Shown: in pieces, positions 10,180 to 20,176 of the stretch | How positions within the stretch are numbered: the stretch's first letter is position 1 | Layout: each line of letters starts with the position of its first letter | Assembly: GCA_033064195.1 (NCBI GenBank) | Contig: JARBJD010000192.1 | Location: 62,001 to 126,000, forward strand | Origin: Blattamonas nauphoetae | Taxonomy: Eukaryota; Preaxostyla; Oxymonadida | Length of the DNA stretch: 64,000 bases | Reading direction: 5' to 3' | Translations under genes and position numbers: made by a program | Notes under the pieces: generated by a model | Seen by the model: only the letters and a program-made list of their open reading frames with translations | The model's database searches: none | What the model was told of the DNA's origin: nothing

Positions 10180-11329
10180 AACAATGATTCGAATGTTGGC
10201 GGGATTCAGCGAGTCAACCGTCAGGCAATACGCGGGTGCAATTCGTAAATGGATAGAAGATTCGGTCGAGAAGGGAAGAGACTGGAGAGATGTGAACCAA
10301 GTCGACGTAGCCAATTTCATTTCAGCCTGGGTCGATCGGACACATTCGGCGGGTTCGGCAGGAGGAGCACGGAGTGCTCTATCCTTTTTATCACGAGTAC
10401 TGGACAAAGAGCCGGTGGGAGACGCAGTGGTGGTGAAGCAGACCATGAAAGGGATCAAGAAAATATTCCCAACGAAAAGCCGGTATCAAGAGATCTTCGA
10501 TTCGGAGAAGATTGAGAAGGAGATACAGAATCGGTGGGAGATGTGGGAGACCCTTGAAGAGACAGATGTGATTGCAACAATCGTGGTGATTCTCATTATG
10601 CACCACGCAGTTCGATTCACTGAGATGGTACAGATCAGGAGAGAAGAACTGATGATCGATCGGAAGACAGAGACAGTGGTGGTGAGGATGAAACTTAAGA
10701 CGGAACAGGATGCAAAGGAATATAGATTGGGCGAAGAAAGACTCGGAGAAGGTCAGAGACTCATTAATTGGGTCGGGTGTTTGGATCAGATGAAAGGAGG
10801 GAGCTGGACTGGTCAGTTGCTAGGCGGCTATGAGCGAAGAGGTGAAAAAGAGGTGAGGGAGCTGGCAGCGATAGTCATGAGGAAGGCAGGGATAGAGACC
10901 AATAAGTACACGCCATACTCTCTGAAGCATGCTGGCCTCTCAGGACGGAAGCGACGCGGATGGACAGAAGAGGAGTTGACCACAGGAGCGAGACTCTCTC
11001 TAAAATCGTCAGTAATGGGCAAGCATTACTTAAAGCCCCTAATCACTCCCAACACACTCAATCTATCTTCATCTCTGAATGAAGAAGCCATACATCGTGG
11101 ATCACTGGAGAGTGATCTCGATTATGGTTCTGAAAGAAGAGATGAAGATAGAGATATACCACCACCCACCCCCACAACTAGGCGTTTCAAAAAGAAAAAA
11201 GGTGGAAAGGGGAAAAAGGCAAAAGCTAAGTCACATAGAAACTCATCTCTTCTTTCAGAACGCTCCCAACAGAGTAACAGAGGGGAAGATCACTTCACAG
11301 GGCGAAATGAGAAACAAAAAGGAGAATAA
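10180..11329 (+). CDS. tyrosine recombinase region of the DIRS element
   Basis: An N-terminal SAM-like helical part (STVRQYAGAIRKWIED, ANFISAWVDRTHSAGS) precedes a catalytic-type core (HHAVRFTEMVQIRREEL; TPYSLKHAGLS), as in phage-integrase-like recombinases of DIRS elements, which replace the DDE integrase of LTR elements. The reading frame runs through the internal complementary region near its 3' end. Confidence 0.75.
11057..11153. repeat. internal complementary region of the DIRS element
   Basis: 11057-11117 is the inverse of the outer left terminus (6774-6832). 11116-11153 is the inverse of the outer right terminus (11384-11414). The two blocks abut, as if copying a circle junction of the element. 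Confidence 0.85.
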
Positions 11330-11414
11330 CAGCAATAATTTAGTTTATTTGACACAATTCACGGGAAATTTACTCAATCTATCTTCATCTCTTCTTTCAG
11401 AACCATAATCGAGA

Positions 11415-13253
11415 GCAATGGTATTCATTCGATGAGACATATCGGGGTGGCACTATAAATTGAAACCGATCGTGCAGGTCGGTCCATTAACGATGAAACA
11501 TTCATTTTTAAGACCTATCTCCCAATTTTTGCCACACCTGGTCGAATTTTGTGTAAAAATTGCAATTAAACAGATAGAAGGTGTCGAAAGAAGTGATGAG
11601 TGGAATCAGTTTATGTTGAGGAAGTGAGTCGAGAACAACCTGGAAAACTCACCAAGAATGCCCTTCCAACAAGCTGGGCGTGGAATGCCAATTGGATAAT
11701 ACCAGCAAGTTTCAGCAGGCCAGATTCACGGAGCATCTCAATGACACACTGCATCATCCGGACACACCCCATCCCGGGTTAAGTATAGGCGCAGATCCGA
11801 TTTTCGCTACGCGCAGATCTAAAAAATAGGATACGCGCAGATCCAAATGGATACACGCAGATCTAAACTTTTGTTATTTGGGCGATTCTCTTTGAAAGGT
11901 CGCAAAACACTAATGTGCGTCCCAAAAATTCATTTTTTGCCCAATTACCGTTCTTTATTTCAGTAGACAAGAAATAGGGAAATTATTGAATTTTAAGTTC
12001 GATCGCGTTCGATATCGTCCTTTTTTGTTGAAGACAATAGTGCACACTTTTTGTCACAGAATCTGTTCGAAAACAGAGAAACGATGGAAAACTACATAAA
12101 ACGCTCATTCTGTGTGAGAGAACCAACACAAAGACATCTATTGTAGAAAAAGACACGAAAAGTTCTGAATGGCAAAATCAACAATCATGATGAATTTAGT
12201 CTTCAAGATTGGCGGAACATGTCTAACAGAGGTGCTTTGAGGTATCTCTTGATTCAAAACGGTATTTGATGGGAATTAGAGGAAGAGTAGGGCGAACAAA
12301 GAGTCAGTGCCCGTTTGTGATCTATAAGACGAGAAATTTGTGAAAAAAGTTCCGATCGCGAGTGAAAACTGGAGAAAATATCACACAGTGCAAGTGTACA
12401 GATTGTCTTCTGGCTGTGAGAAACAATCTGTCTCGCCTCAAAAAAGTGCTGAGTGTCTGTCAGTGTGAACGAAATATATGACACAAACCAGGAGAATCAC
12501 ATGTAATGCACGGTATTAGGTCGGTTCAATCACGAATCTGACAAATGAATACCGTGTGATGAAGAAGGAGTCACCTGAACTTGGAATCTGGAAAAAAGTG
12601 AGTGAAAATGGGAAAATCTGGTAATTCAAACCTTAAACGGGGAGAGAGAGGATGTTTATGTGAACTCTGCTGTTTTCTTTACGATATATAGAGTGGGGAT
12701 GGAGATAAAACGGAGGCGACCTTTCATTTAGAATCGCCCATTTATGTTTGAATTTATGGCTGATAGTTGTCTCAGAAAACTTCAATATGGACTGATTTAC
12801 TCTCAAACATCTTTCAGAATAACAAATCGATCGAAAAAAGTTGATTAATTATGCAAGGTGATTCCAAAAAAGTGACTGTCGTGAATTGCTGTTTAAAGAT
12901 ACTGCACTGGATGAAATCTTGAAAATTCTGGTTGTGATCCATGATAATGCTAATATACCCGACTACGGTGACAAAGACCAAGGGTTATGGAGTGTGTTGG
13001 CCTTCGGCATTGGAGGCGTTCAATTTGACAACATAGCGGCTTCTATGGTATTAAAATGATCAAAAAGAATGTAGTAGTGGATTGAATTGTTGCTGGGTTA
13101 ATTTGGAGGGGAGAAAGGGGGTTGAGCGACGAGGTGGTTGTGTTTGCATTGTTTGAGAAAGAATCCGTAGATCGAAAGGACGCCTGTCATGATTGATTGA
13201 ACATAGATGAACCAAAATAGCCATTATCTGGTCGTTTACAGTTGGATGAGTTA
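11415..13253. other. largely non-coding stretch with short direct repeats
   Basis: No gene with a recognisable product is seen over about 1.8 kb. Four or so imperfect copies of ACGCGCAGATCC/T lie between about 11790 and 11870. An inverted pair CACGGTATT / AATACCGTG occurs near 12511 and 12550. A possible exon at 12871-13059 is listed separately. Confidence 0.4.
12871..13059 (+). CDS. possible 3' exon of an unrecognised gene
   Basis: An open frame of 62 residues ends in TGA at 13059 and has a balanced, protein-like composition (LDEILKILVVIHDNANIPD; LWSVLAFGIGGVQFDNIAA). It lacks an ATG, so it would need an upstream exon. No family is recognised and no splice acceptor can be fixed. It may be chance. 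Confidence 0.2.
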   Translation, partial: SDCRELLFKDTALDEILKILVVIHDNANIPDYGDKDQGLWSVLAFGIGGVQFDNIAASMVLK

Positions 13254-15020
13254 TCACCCTCCTCGCTCCACATTGGCGAACGGCGACGACGTATGCACGT
13301 CTTCGCTCCGTTTCTCTTTCTCCCGCTCGACCTTCCCTTTCGACGACCCAATTTTCGGAGGCGTGTGTGTTGCTTGTGGGCTGCCCTCCTTCGAAGCAGC
13401 TGCGGCCTTCTTTGGAGTAGCCTGAGCGGGCTGAAGATGAACGAGCTGGTGCTTTCTAGGCTGAGGATGGGCGTTGTGGCGATTTGGATGAGACGAGAAT
13501 CACAACATCTTCCTCGTCGCCGACCGAGTGACTCCGATTCTGTTTCTTCTTCTTCGCAATCAGCTTTTGGAACGCCTTCCTCTCCGCGTCTCGCTTCTCC
13601 CTCTCCTTCATCTGCGCCTCCTTCACCACCTTCCGCTGCTCGGCCTCCTCATCGTCCTTCATCTCTTGCTCGATCCTCCGCTTCTCTTCTTCCAACGCTT
13701 TCTCCTCTTTCGACTTCCCTCTCTTCAGCCACGGTTTGTCGCCTGTCTGTGCCTTCTTCTCCAACTCGAGCTGTTGCAGTTTCTCTTCGTATTCCCGCTG
13801 TTTCTTGTCGTCCACTTTATTTTTGTTGTGCAGCTGCTTGATTCGATTCATTCCTTCCCCTTTTCGTACAATCTTCACTCCGCACGGACCTTCATCCAAA
13901 TCCTTCTGCTCGTCCTCTCCCAACAACAACCTCCGAACGTGGTCTGCACCGTTCTTCACGTCGTTGGCCTTTGCTTCCATCATCGCGTGATCTTCTAAGT
14001 ACTTTGAGCTCTTCCGCTGACACTTCTTCGCGTTGGCGTTCACTTTGAGTTTATTCATCTTCCGTCCGAGCTGGCTGAGACGGAGCTGGCGAGGCTGCTC
14101 GTTGAAGCATTCCCTGCAGCTCCCCAAATTGGTCTTCCAATTTCTGCATTTTCTGTTTGTCGGTGCTTTTGGGGCGATCTGACAGAGGCGAGCCGGTTTT
14201 TGGTCGATCGGCGACTTTGGGAGTGACACGCTTGGCTGAGAGTGGCCTTCTCTCTGCACTCTTCGGTGGAGCCTGTTTGGGCGCAGGGGCTGCTGAACTT
14301 GGTCAAGGGGCGGACGATGGGCGAGGAGCTGATGTTGGGCGTGGAGAGGCTGATTTTTTTCGAACTGCCTTTGCAACAGCCTTTTTAGGTTTTGCAGGTG
14401 AAGCAGCTTGCTTTGGTTTGATGAAATAGTCTTCGAGGGGAGGGAAGGACGATGGACTCTTCTTCTTCTGGACTGAGATGGGTTCGTACGAACGAGGGTC
14501 GGGCTGAGAATATTGTGACGGGCGAAGCGAAGGGGGAGCATTGCTTCCATATATTTGGGCATCAATTGCCCTTTTGTTCCGTCGGGCCTGTTCCTGTTGA
14601 TTAAAACAGTTGCGACGAGCTTCTTCCTTCATCTTTTGCTCTCTCGCTTCAGCAGCTCGAGATTCAGCTTCTCTTCGCCTTTGCTCCATCTCCACTGCCT
14701 GTCGCCTGCGTTCGGCCTCCTTGTCCGCTTCTTGCCTTCTTAATTGCTCCATACGCTGTCCTTGAGCCTCTACAGCGGCAGCATACGCGGCTTGCTGCTT
14801 CTTTACCAACTCTTCCGCCCTCTGCCGTTCCTTTTCGAGTGCTTGTTGACTTAAGATCTCTCTTTGTCTGGCTTTGGCTTCTTCCACTCTGCGTTCGGCC
14901 TCCATTCGCTCTTTTGACTGAACATTGTTCTGTGCTTGAGGAGTGGATGCTCGTGGAACTGGGGAAGGGGCTCGATTTGGTGGTTGGGTCGGTTTCACAG
15001 CCTGTTGTTGTGGAGGCGGA
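13254..15020 (-). pseudogene. eroded Glu/Arg-rich coiled-coil protein gene
   Basis: Reading 5' to 3' on the minus strand: a Pro-rich start near 15000, then a long charged coiled coil of MEAERRVEEAKARQREIL and KEAERRRQAVEMEQRRREAE type, a Pro/Ser/Ala tract (SAPRPSSAP), a second charged coil (EEEKRRIEQEMKDDEEAEQR), and a basic C-terminus reaching TGA at 13254-13256. Continuity is broken by an in-frame TGA at about 14303, which fits CGA to TGA in an RPSSAP repeat, and by frame changes near 14060 and 13460. No short intron with GT-AG ends restores these. Coiled coils of this kind occur in cytoskeletal and kinase-tail proteins, but no family can be assigned. Assembly error is an alternative to true decay. 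Confidence 0.55.
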
Positions 15021-15157
15021 TAATTAAGCGAAAATATCGTTCATACAAACAGTCTCCGGTACTGGTATTTCGTTTTCACGGAAATGACTCACCAAACGCC
15101 AACATCAGAACGAAATTTTGACGAGTGGCATCAGAAGAAGCATGATCGCGAGTTGAT

Positions 15158-16231
15158 TTAGAATTTTAACACTACATTAAATGGTGTATTCCCACCAAGT
15201 TGCTGAATGATCCGTGCTCCCACTAAGAGATACCCGTATTTCATGTTATCATAAGCGATGGATCGGAAGTGGAGTTCGATCTCGTCGGAGACCCCTTCTT
15301 CTTGTAGTTTGGCAAAAATCTGCTTTCCTCGCTTCTGCACAGCTGGAAGATCATTCTGCCATCGTCTGATTCCTTTCTGAATTTCTGGAAGGAGGGCGTC
15401 GGCGAAGTCAGATGTTTTGAAGAACACGACATTATCGGTGAATGCCACAGCAAAAGACGAAGAAGACAGCACAAACTGGGTCATATCTTCCAGGAATGGT
15501 GAGCATTCGACAATGGTTCCAAAAATCTCCGAGAAACCCCGAGAATGAAAGGATTCTGTGACTTGTCGTCTGTTTTTGCAGATAAACTCGAGAAAAGGTT
15601 GGATAGGATGGAAAAAATTGTCGAGGAAGGTCTGTAGGAAGGTTTTCACCGAAAGGCTTCGTTCATTACAGATTTTTCGAGAAGAGTTGGGACTGACAAA
15701 GAACATGAACCAATTCACAATATTGATGAGATATTGATTGGGGACAGATGATGGATGAAGCTCCTGTTTGTAGAATGCTTGTGGGAGGAGTTTGAAGAAT
15801 CCAGTTTGGAGAAAGTCGAATCGGGTAGGCTCAAAGGCGCGATCTAAAACTGAATGCAGAAATATGAGTGTGGACTGGACAAGCTTCTCGTTGGTCGATT
15901 TCAAGAGCAGCAAAATCGACTCGGTGAAACCAGAACAAGACCCATTGGGTCTGTAAACAAGTTGGAAGAGAACATCCTGAGCTTCAAAATAATTGCCGTT
16001 TCCAGACGTGAGATTTCTCAGAAGAGCGCATGCTTGTTTAGTAGCGAACTCATCCAGCTGGTTTCCTTCTTTTACGAAGTTGACAAGTGATTTGAACTTC
16101 GACGAGATATGTTGGACTCTCATGGAATGATAGGGCTGAAAGGTCAGAAATAAGGGAGGCGGATCACAGCGTGCAGATCGGGTGAAGGGACTCGTGGAAT
16201 GTTGACTTTTTGAGTCAGAAGAATCTTCCAT
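15158..16231 (-). CDS. lineage-specific helical-repeat protein, third member
   Basis: A complete 357-residue frame starts at an ATG at 16231. Leu-rich helices (QACALLRNLTSGNG; SILLLLKSTNEKLVQSTLIF) suggest an ARM/HEAT-like fold. It is clearly separate in sequence from the two paralogs at 1.7-4.6 kb but has the same general organisation and length. The C-terminus (FRSIAYDNMKYGYLLVGARI) carries no recognisable motif. Function unknown; a scaffold role is a guess from the fold type. Confidence 0.7.
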   Translation of the reverse strand: MEDSSDSKSQHSTSPFTRSARCDPPPLFLTFQPYHSMRVQHISSKFKSLVNFVKEGNQLDEFATKQACALLRNLTSGNGNYFEAQDVLFQLVYRPNGSCSGFTESILLLLKSTNEKLVQSTLIFLHSVLDRAFEPTRFDFLQTGFFKLLPQAFYKQELHPSSVPNQYLINIVNWFMFFVSPNSSRKICNERSLSVKTFLQTFLDNFFHPIQPFLEFICKNRRQVTESFHSRGFSEIFGTIVECSPFLEDMTQFVLSSSSFAVAFTDNVVFFKTSDFADALLPEIQKGIRRWQNDLPAVQKRGKQIFAKLQEEGVSDEIELHFRSIAYDNMKYGYLLVGARIIQQLGGNTPFNVVLKF

Positions 16232-16607
16232 GTCCGAATTTGAAGTGTCTTTCAGGTCTGAGTTTGATCGAGACCAAAATATATAGTTTGTTGTTGGTCT
16301 GTGTTCTGATTCACTCTTTCACTCCAAAACTCCCTGCTCTCCCGAATAAAGTTGAACTCCACACTCGGGGAGGGTGCAGCGGTTGGTCCGACTGCTGAGC
16401 GGCTGACCAAAGTCATTTCGGAACGATTATCCCTACGCCTCACAACATGCAGCGCGCCAATGTCAGTCGGAGAGGAGCGGATGGAGGACGGACCTCGCAT
16501 GTGATCGGGTTCACTCACAGAGAAAGGCGCGGAAGACACAATGCTGACAGCGAAGCGTGTTCTGAAAAGAGTTTAAGATGATCCAACTGCGACATGAAAT
16601 GTGAAAT
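16232..16607. other. intergenic region
   Basis: No supported gene. It lies between the start of the 15158-16231 gene and the 3' end of the split gene. Confidence 0.35.
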
Positions 16608-17075
16608 CTATCTCCAAGAATCAGTATATCTCCATTCTTTCCATCTTCCGTTGTTCATCCCACCCTCCTCATTCACATGTTTAAGGTAGTCCGTAATCGC
16701 CGATCGTGTTCTGCTGTCATTACTCATCAGCCATCCTTCCACTGCATCTTCGTATCCTGCTTCCCGTTGTCTCTCTACTCTCTTCTTCCATCTCTCTGTC
16801 TCATTCTTCTTCATTTTCTCATTGCCGATTCTGATTCTATACAATCTCGGTGCCAATTCCACCTCATCTGTCTTCTCCACCAACCACCCCACTTCCCACT
16901 CCTCTCTTCCTGTCTCCACAATCTCACCTTCTGTTGTCAGTTCTTCCTCGAGCCCCATGACACTGCCTAAAAGAATAGTGATGGAACCTAGGCGACCGTA
17001 AGGGTCTGGAGCATCTTTCGGGATGAACTGTTCTCGCAGAAAAATGAACTTCAGATACGGCTTCGCTGGCTTAAG
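16608..17075 (-). pseudogene. 3' part of a host gene split by the 17076-20176 insertion
   Basis: On the minus strand the frame reads PAKPYLKFIFLREQF directly after the inserted element and runs to a stop at 16608 with a charged helical C-terminus (WKKRVERQREAGYEDAVEGW). Its reading frame is continuous with the 5' part at 20177-21685: the codons for Leu-Lys fall within the duplicated GCTTAAG on both sides, giving ERVLK followed by PAKPYLKF. The gene is therefore interrupted rather than ended here. See the 5' part for family notes. Confidence 0.7.
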
Positions 17076-17120
17076 CGGGACCACCTAAATCTCATCAGAC
17101 ATTTCACCTAAATCTCATCA
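17076..17120 (+). repeat. left terminal inverted repeat
   Basis: 45 bp, identical in inverse to 20132-20176. Confidence 0.85.
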
Positions 17121-18176
17121 ACGCCTAATTAGGAGGTCGCCTTCGTAACTTTCGTCAAAGGGCACAGTCATGGACAAAAGTGGTCGGCAGGAAAAATGAC
17201 AAACTCTGGTCTGACGATTTGGGAAAGGAGTTCGATGCTGAAACTACACATGTGTGGAGGTGACATGACATCAACACGCATCGAGGTTAGTAGACTGGTC
17301 TACAGTTAGTGGGTGAGAAATACGAACCATTCCACTGTAGACGTTTTTTTACGAATGTTTGCATTTTCTTGCGGAGGAGGCTGAGGATCTCGCTAATTTC
17401 GGTATCAATGATCTCATCTCATCACCACCTCTCACTGTGTGAAAAATGGTCGATTGTGGTTGAGCACATATTTTTGTCACTTTTTTTCAGACTTTTCATT
17501 CTTCCGTATCTCCATCATGAAACAACTGCTCGCTCTGATTTTCTCGCCACAATGGTCTTTTTTGATGATGAAGTGTCTGACAAAATAAAAACCAAATTTC
17601 ACCGCTCAGTGTTTCTGGACCGGAAAACCGAGAACTTTTGTCCATGACTGGCAGGATCGAATGAAAAAGTCGAAACTATCATGAAATGATCTGTGAGTCT
17701 ATCATTTCCTCTTCATGGTTCTTCTCGCTATTGTTAACGACTGAAAAGGAGTGATTTCTCTGATCGTTGGTAGGTTAACCTTCAGTTTTCTCACTTCCAT
17801 CACCTCAGCGGCTGGTGTCGCTTTTTGTTTCGTTTCTCTTCAATTTTATCTTTGGGTACCTTATTTGTGAAAGATCCTTCTAAAAATGCTTTCTCTCCTC
17901 CTCCTCAGAATGTTTTCTCTTTCTTCTTCGTTTCCCTCCTCTTCTGCTGTTTATCTTTCAGTCTCTGGCTTCCATTCCCCTTCGGCCTTCCTCCTCCGCT
18001 CTTTGGTCTGATCCTCTTCCAACACCACTCTCTTTCGTCCTCCTGCCCTTGTTTGTTATGTGGAGTGAGAGATGCGCTCTTGTCTTCGCGTGTTCAACAC
18101 CAGTCATCCTCCCCCTGACGCACTGCATTCTTCGCTTTCTCTTTCTCACTCCGAGCCAGCCGTCACCCAGCCACAC
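17121..18176. other. non-coding interior of the TIR element
   Basis: About 1.05 kb with pyrimidine-rich tracts and no supported gene on either strand. Confidence 0.4.
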
Positions 18177-19584
18177 TCAACGTGTCGCCAGCTCCGACTC
18201 TCTCGACCGACTTGTGCTGTCGGGATCGTCCATCGAGCGTGTTCGGTCAAATCGCCGATTGTTCTTCCCTTCTTGCTCGTTCAGCAGGTTCTCACTCACA
18301 GCGTCTCGTCGCTTCTCAGGCTGCGAGCTGTGGAGCACTGAGTTAAGATAGATTAGTAATTTGTGTTGATGCTCGCTCGACATTCGGAAGACTGCTCGGT
18401 TGAGGATGTGTTGGGACGGCAGCGGCTCACTCGATTCGTTTCCGAAGAGCGAGATGTGCGATGCGGTTTGTGTTGGGTCAGTCTCGGTTGGCTTCGTCTT
18501 CTTGCTTCGGAAAGTGTCTAGAGTGTGTTTTTCCGCTCCAAATGTCCGAGGAGGCGAGAGAGGAGATGGTTGTGGGAGATCAGAGATCTTCACACGCGCT
18601 GTCAGTTGATGTGTCCAAGAATCCAGTCATGATTTCAATCCGAACCTCCTCGTTCTCCCAATTCTGCGTCCACAGCGAGAACAACTGGAAGGTCGCTTGC
18701 ACATTACACCCTTCCCCGTTCACCAAAGTCTCGACGAGAGCATGAACAGTCGTGGAGAGCGTCCGTTCGATGTCTGCCGTGAGCTCCTTCTGCTCCTCTC
18801 TGAATTGATGAACCATCAGATCCATCGTCCGATACTTGTTGTCCGCACGTGCTCGTTTCTCCCTCCAATCTCTCCATCAAGATATCTTCTTCCTTTCGTC
18901 ATCAGCCACAAGAAGCGTCCTCCACGCTGTGTTCTCGTCATCAACCATGTTTTCCTCAGCCGCTGTGTAATCCGCACTTTGCAGTCGTTCCATCCGATGT
19001 CCGAACAGCTCGGATAAATACTTGGTCAGCTTGAACCACATTCGGCAGGCGAGTGCGGTCTGCTTCGGAGCATGCCCTGCGGCTGGAACGTAGCAAGCCT
19101 TCAGAATCTCCATGGGTCGAGCCATCCGAGAATCGGTCAGAGAGCGCCCAACATGAGTGAGGGTGCGGACTGACAGACTTGCGAGCTCGAATAGGATGGC
19201 GTGATTCGGGTCGTTCGCATCGAGTGGTTGGGGCGGCTGGAAGTCGTGGGAGTCGTCGGCCAGTGTGTGTGTCCTCCACAACGACGATGACCTCACGAAC
19301 TGTGTTTTCTCCCATCCACCACTCTTTCCTCCATTCCCACCTCCGCCAGCGATCAGCCCAACATTGAGATGGGGAAGAGACCACGTTCGATCGATTGACA
19401 TGGTTCCTTCACTCGATGTGGCGAAAGATGAAGAGCCTGTTCGTTGTGACACGACGAGATCTTGAAATCCCGAAAGTTGGTTCTGGTTGAGGATCACTCG
19501 TTGCGAGACGTTGGTATTTGCCGCTCGGAAGGGATTTGTGTTCGAGATGGATTTTTTGTGGTCCCGCTTTTCATCAATGAAAGG
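18177..19584 (-). pseudogene. decayed host-like gene inside the TIR element
   Basis: On the minus strand a frame opens after a possible splice acceptor near 19585 (PFIDEKRDHKKSISNTNPFR), continues with helical sequence (ACRMWFKLTKYLSELFGHRM), meets an in-frame TGA at 18877-18879, and continues in the same frame (WRDWREKRARADNKYRTMDL; FQLFSLWTQNWENEEVRIEI). A frame change follows near 18590, after which a charged frame runs to 18177. The TGA fits a CGA to TGA change. No family is recognised; it does not resemble any transposase known to me. It looks like captured host coding sequence, which is why the element is of interest. Confidence 0.45.
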
Positions 19585-19778
19585 CTGTGTGTTTCACTCG
19601 GAACTATCTCGTCTTGATTGACTCTAATGATGAATGCATGAACATTAATAGAAAGAGATTGAATAGAAGGAAAATCTCAGGTAGAAAAAAGTAAATGGAG
19701 CGGAACGAGCACAATTCTGAACACACACCCTAAAGGACAAACACACATGAGATCGATATACTGGGTTCGAAAAAATGA

Positions 19779-20023
19779 TTAGAATTGGTTGTAGTAGAAG
19801 ATATTGTTCATGATCAGCATGTACAGCAGCAGGATGATGAGGGATTTTAAGAAGACGGAGATCCTTGTTTCCAACTGGGCCAAAAGGGTTGTAGTGCTGG
19901 GAAGAGTGAGAGAAATGAGAGAAGACGCAACAAAATTACGATAATTAAGTCGATAATTCATCCAAACTTATCTTCCTGGGGAGGATCCCCAAAAAATGGC
20001 TTGATCTCCTTATCTCTCGCCAT
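19779..20023 (-). CDS. small tail-anchored-type membrane protein with a 71-nt intron
   Basis: Exon 1 (19968-20023) reads MARDKEIKPFFGDPPQED from an ATG. The intron (19897-19967) starts GTTTGG and ends CTCTTCCCAG with a strong pyrimidine tract. Exon 2 (19779-19896) reads TTTLLAQLETRISVFLKS followed by a hydrophobic segment (LIILLLYMLI) close to the C-terminus. The spliced product is 57 residues with a cytosolic N-terminus and a C-terminal membrane anchor. No family recognised. It lies inside the TIR element, so it may be captured cargo. Small size makes coding status uncertain. Confidence 0.4.
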
Positions 20024-20131
20024 TGTGGTCCAATGATCACTAAAATCCAGTTCTATGTCCTATTTCTGCAACCGTTTTCAAAAATCGACAATAGACAAAA
20101 TATCCCAAAAAAGATTCAATTCATGGGCCTC

Positions 20132-20176
20132 TGATGAGATTTAGGTGAAATGTCTGATGAGATTTAGGTGGTCCCG
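20132..20176 (-). repeat. right terminal inverted repeat
   Basis: 45 bp, identical in inverse to 17076-17120, followed by the second copy of GCTTAAG. Confidence 0.85.

Larger units (their letters stand above)
6774..11414 (+). mobile_element. DIRS-type tyrosine-recombinase retroelement, about 4.64 kb
   Basis: Order of parts: gag-like, reverse transcriptase, RNase H plus methyltransferase-like region, tyrosine recombinase. Inverted terminal repeats lie at 6816-6935 and 11272-11392. An internal complementary region at 11057-11153 matches, in inverse, both the outer left end (6774-6832) and the outer right end (11384-11414), the structure known for DIRS-1-like elements that replicate through a circular intermediate. 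No target duplication is seen, as expected for this group. Ends and termini agree well, so the copy looks fairly young. It appears nearly whole, with perhaps one or two breaks. Confidence 0.9.
17076..20176. mobile_element. 3,101-bp TIR element carrying host-like genes
   Basis: Terminal inverted repeats of 45 bp at 17076-17120 and 20132-20176 are identical. Each contains two copies of ACCTAAATCTCATCA and begins CGGGACCACC. The element is flanked by GCTTAAG at 17069-17075 and again at 20177-20183, a 7-bp target duplication. The flanking host reading frame is continuous across the insertion. Inside, on the minus strand, are a decayed large gene (18177-19584) and a small two-exon gene (19779-20023). 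No transposase is recognisable, so it is probably non-autonomous. Identical TIRs suggest recent movement. A 7-bp TSD would fit hAT- or P-like transposition, but a TTAA-centred reading is also possible. Confidence 0.75.

Noticed and set aside
14301-18879. TGA as a sense codon in this organism
   Set aside because: Intact genes such as the kelch-FYVE gene and helical-repeat paralog 1 end in TGA, and only two candidates occur, both in decayed genes.
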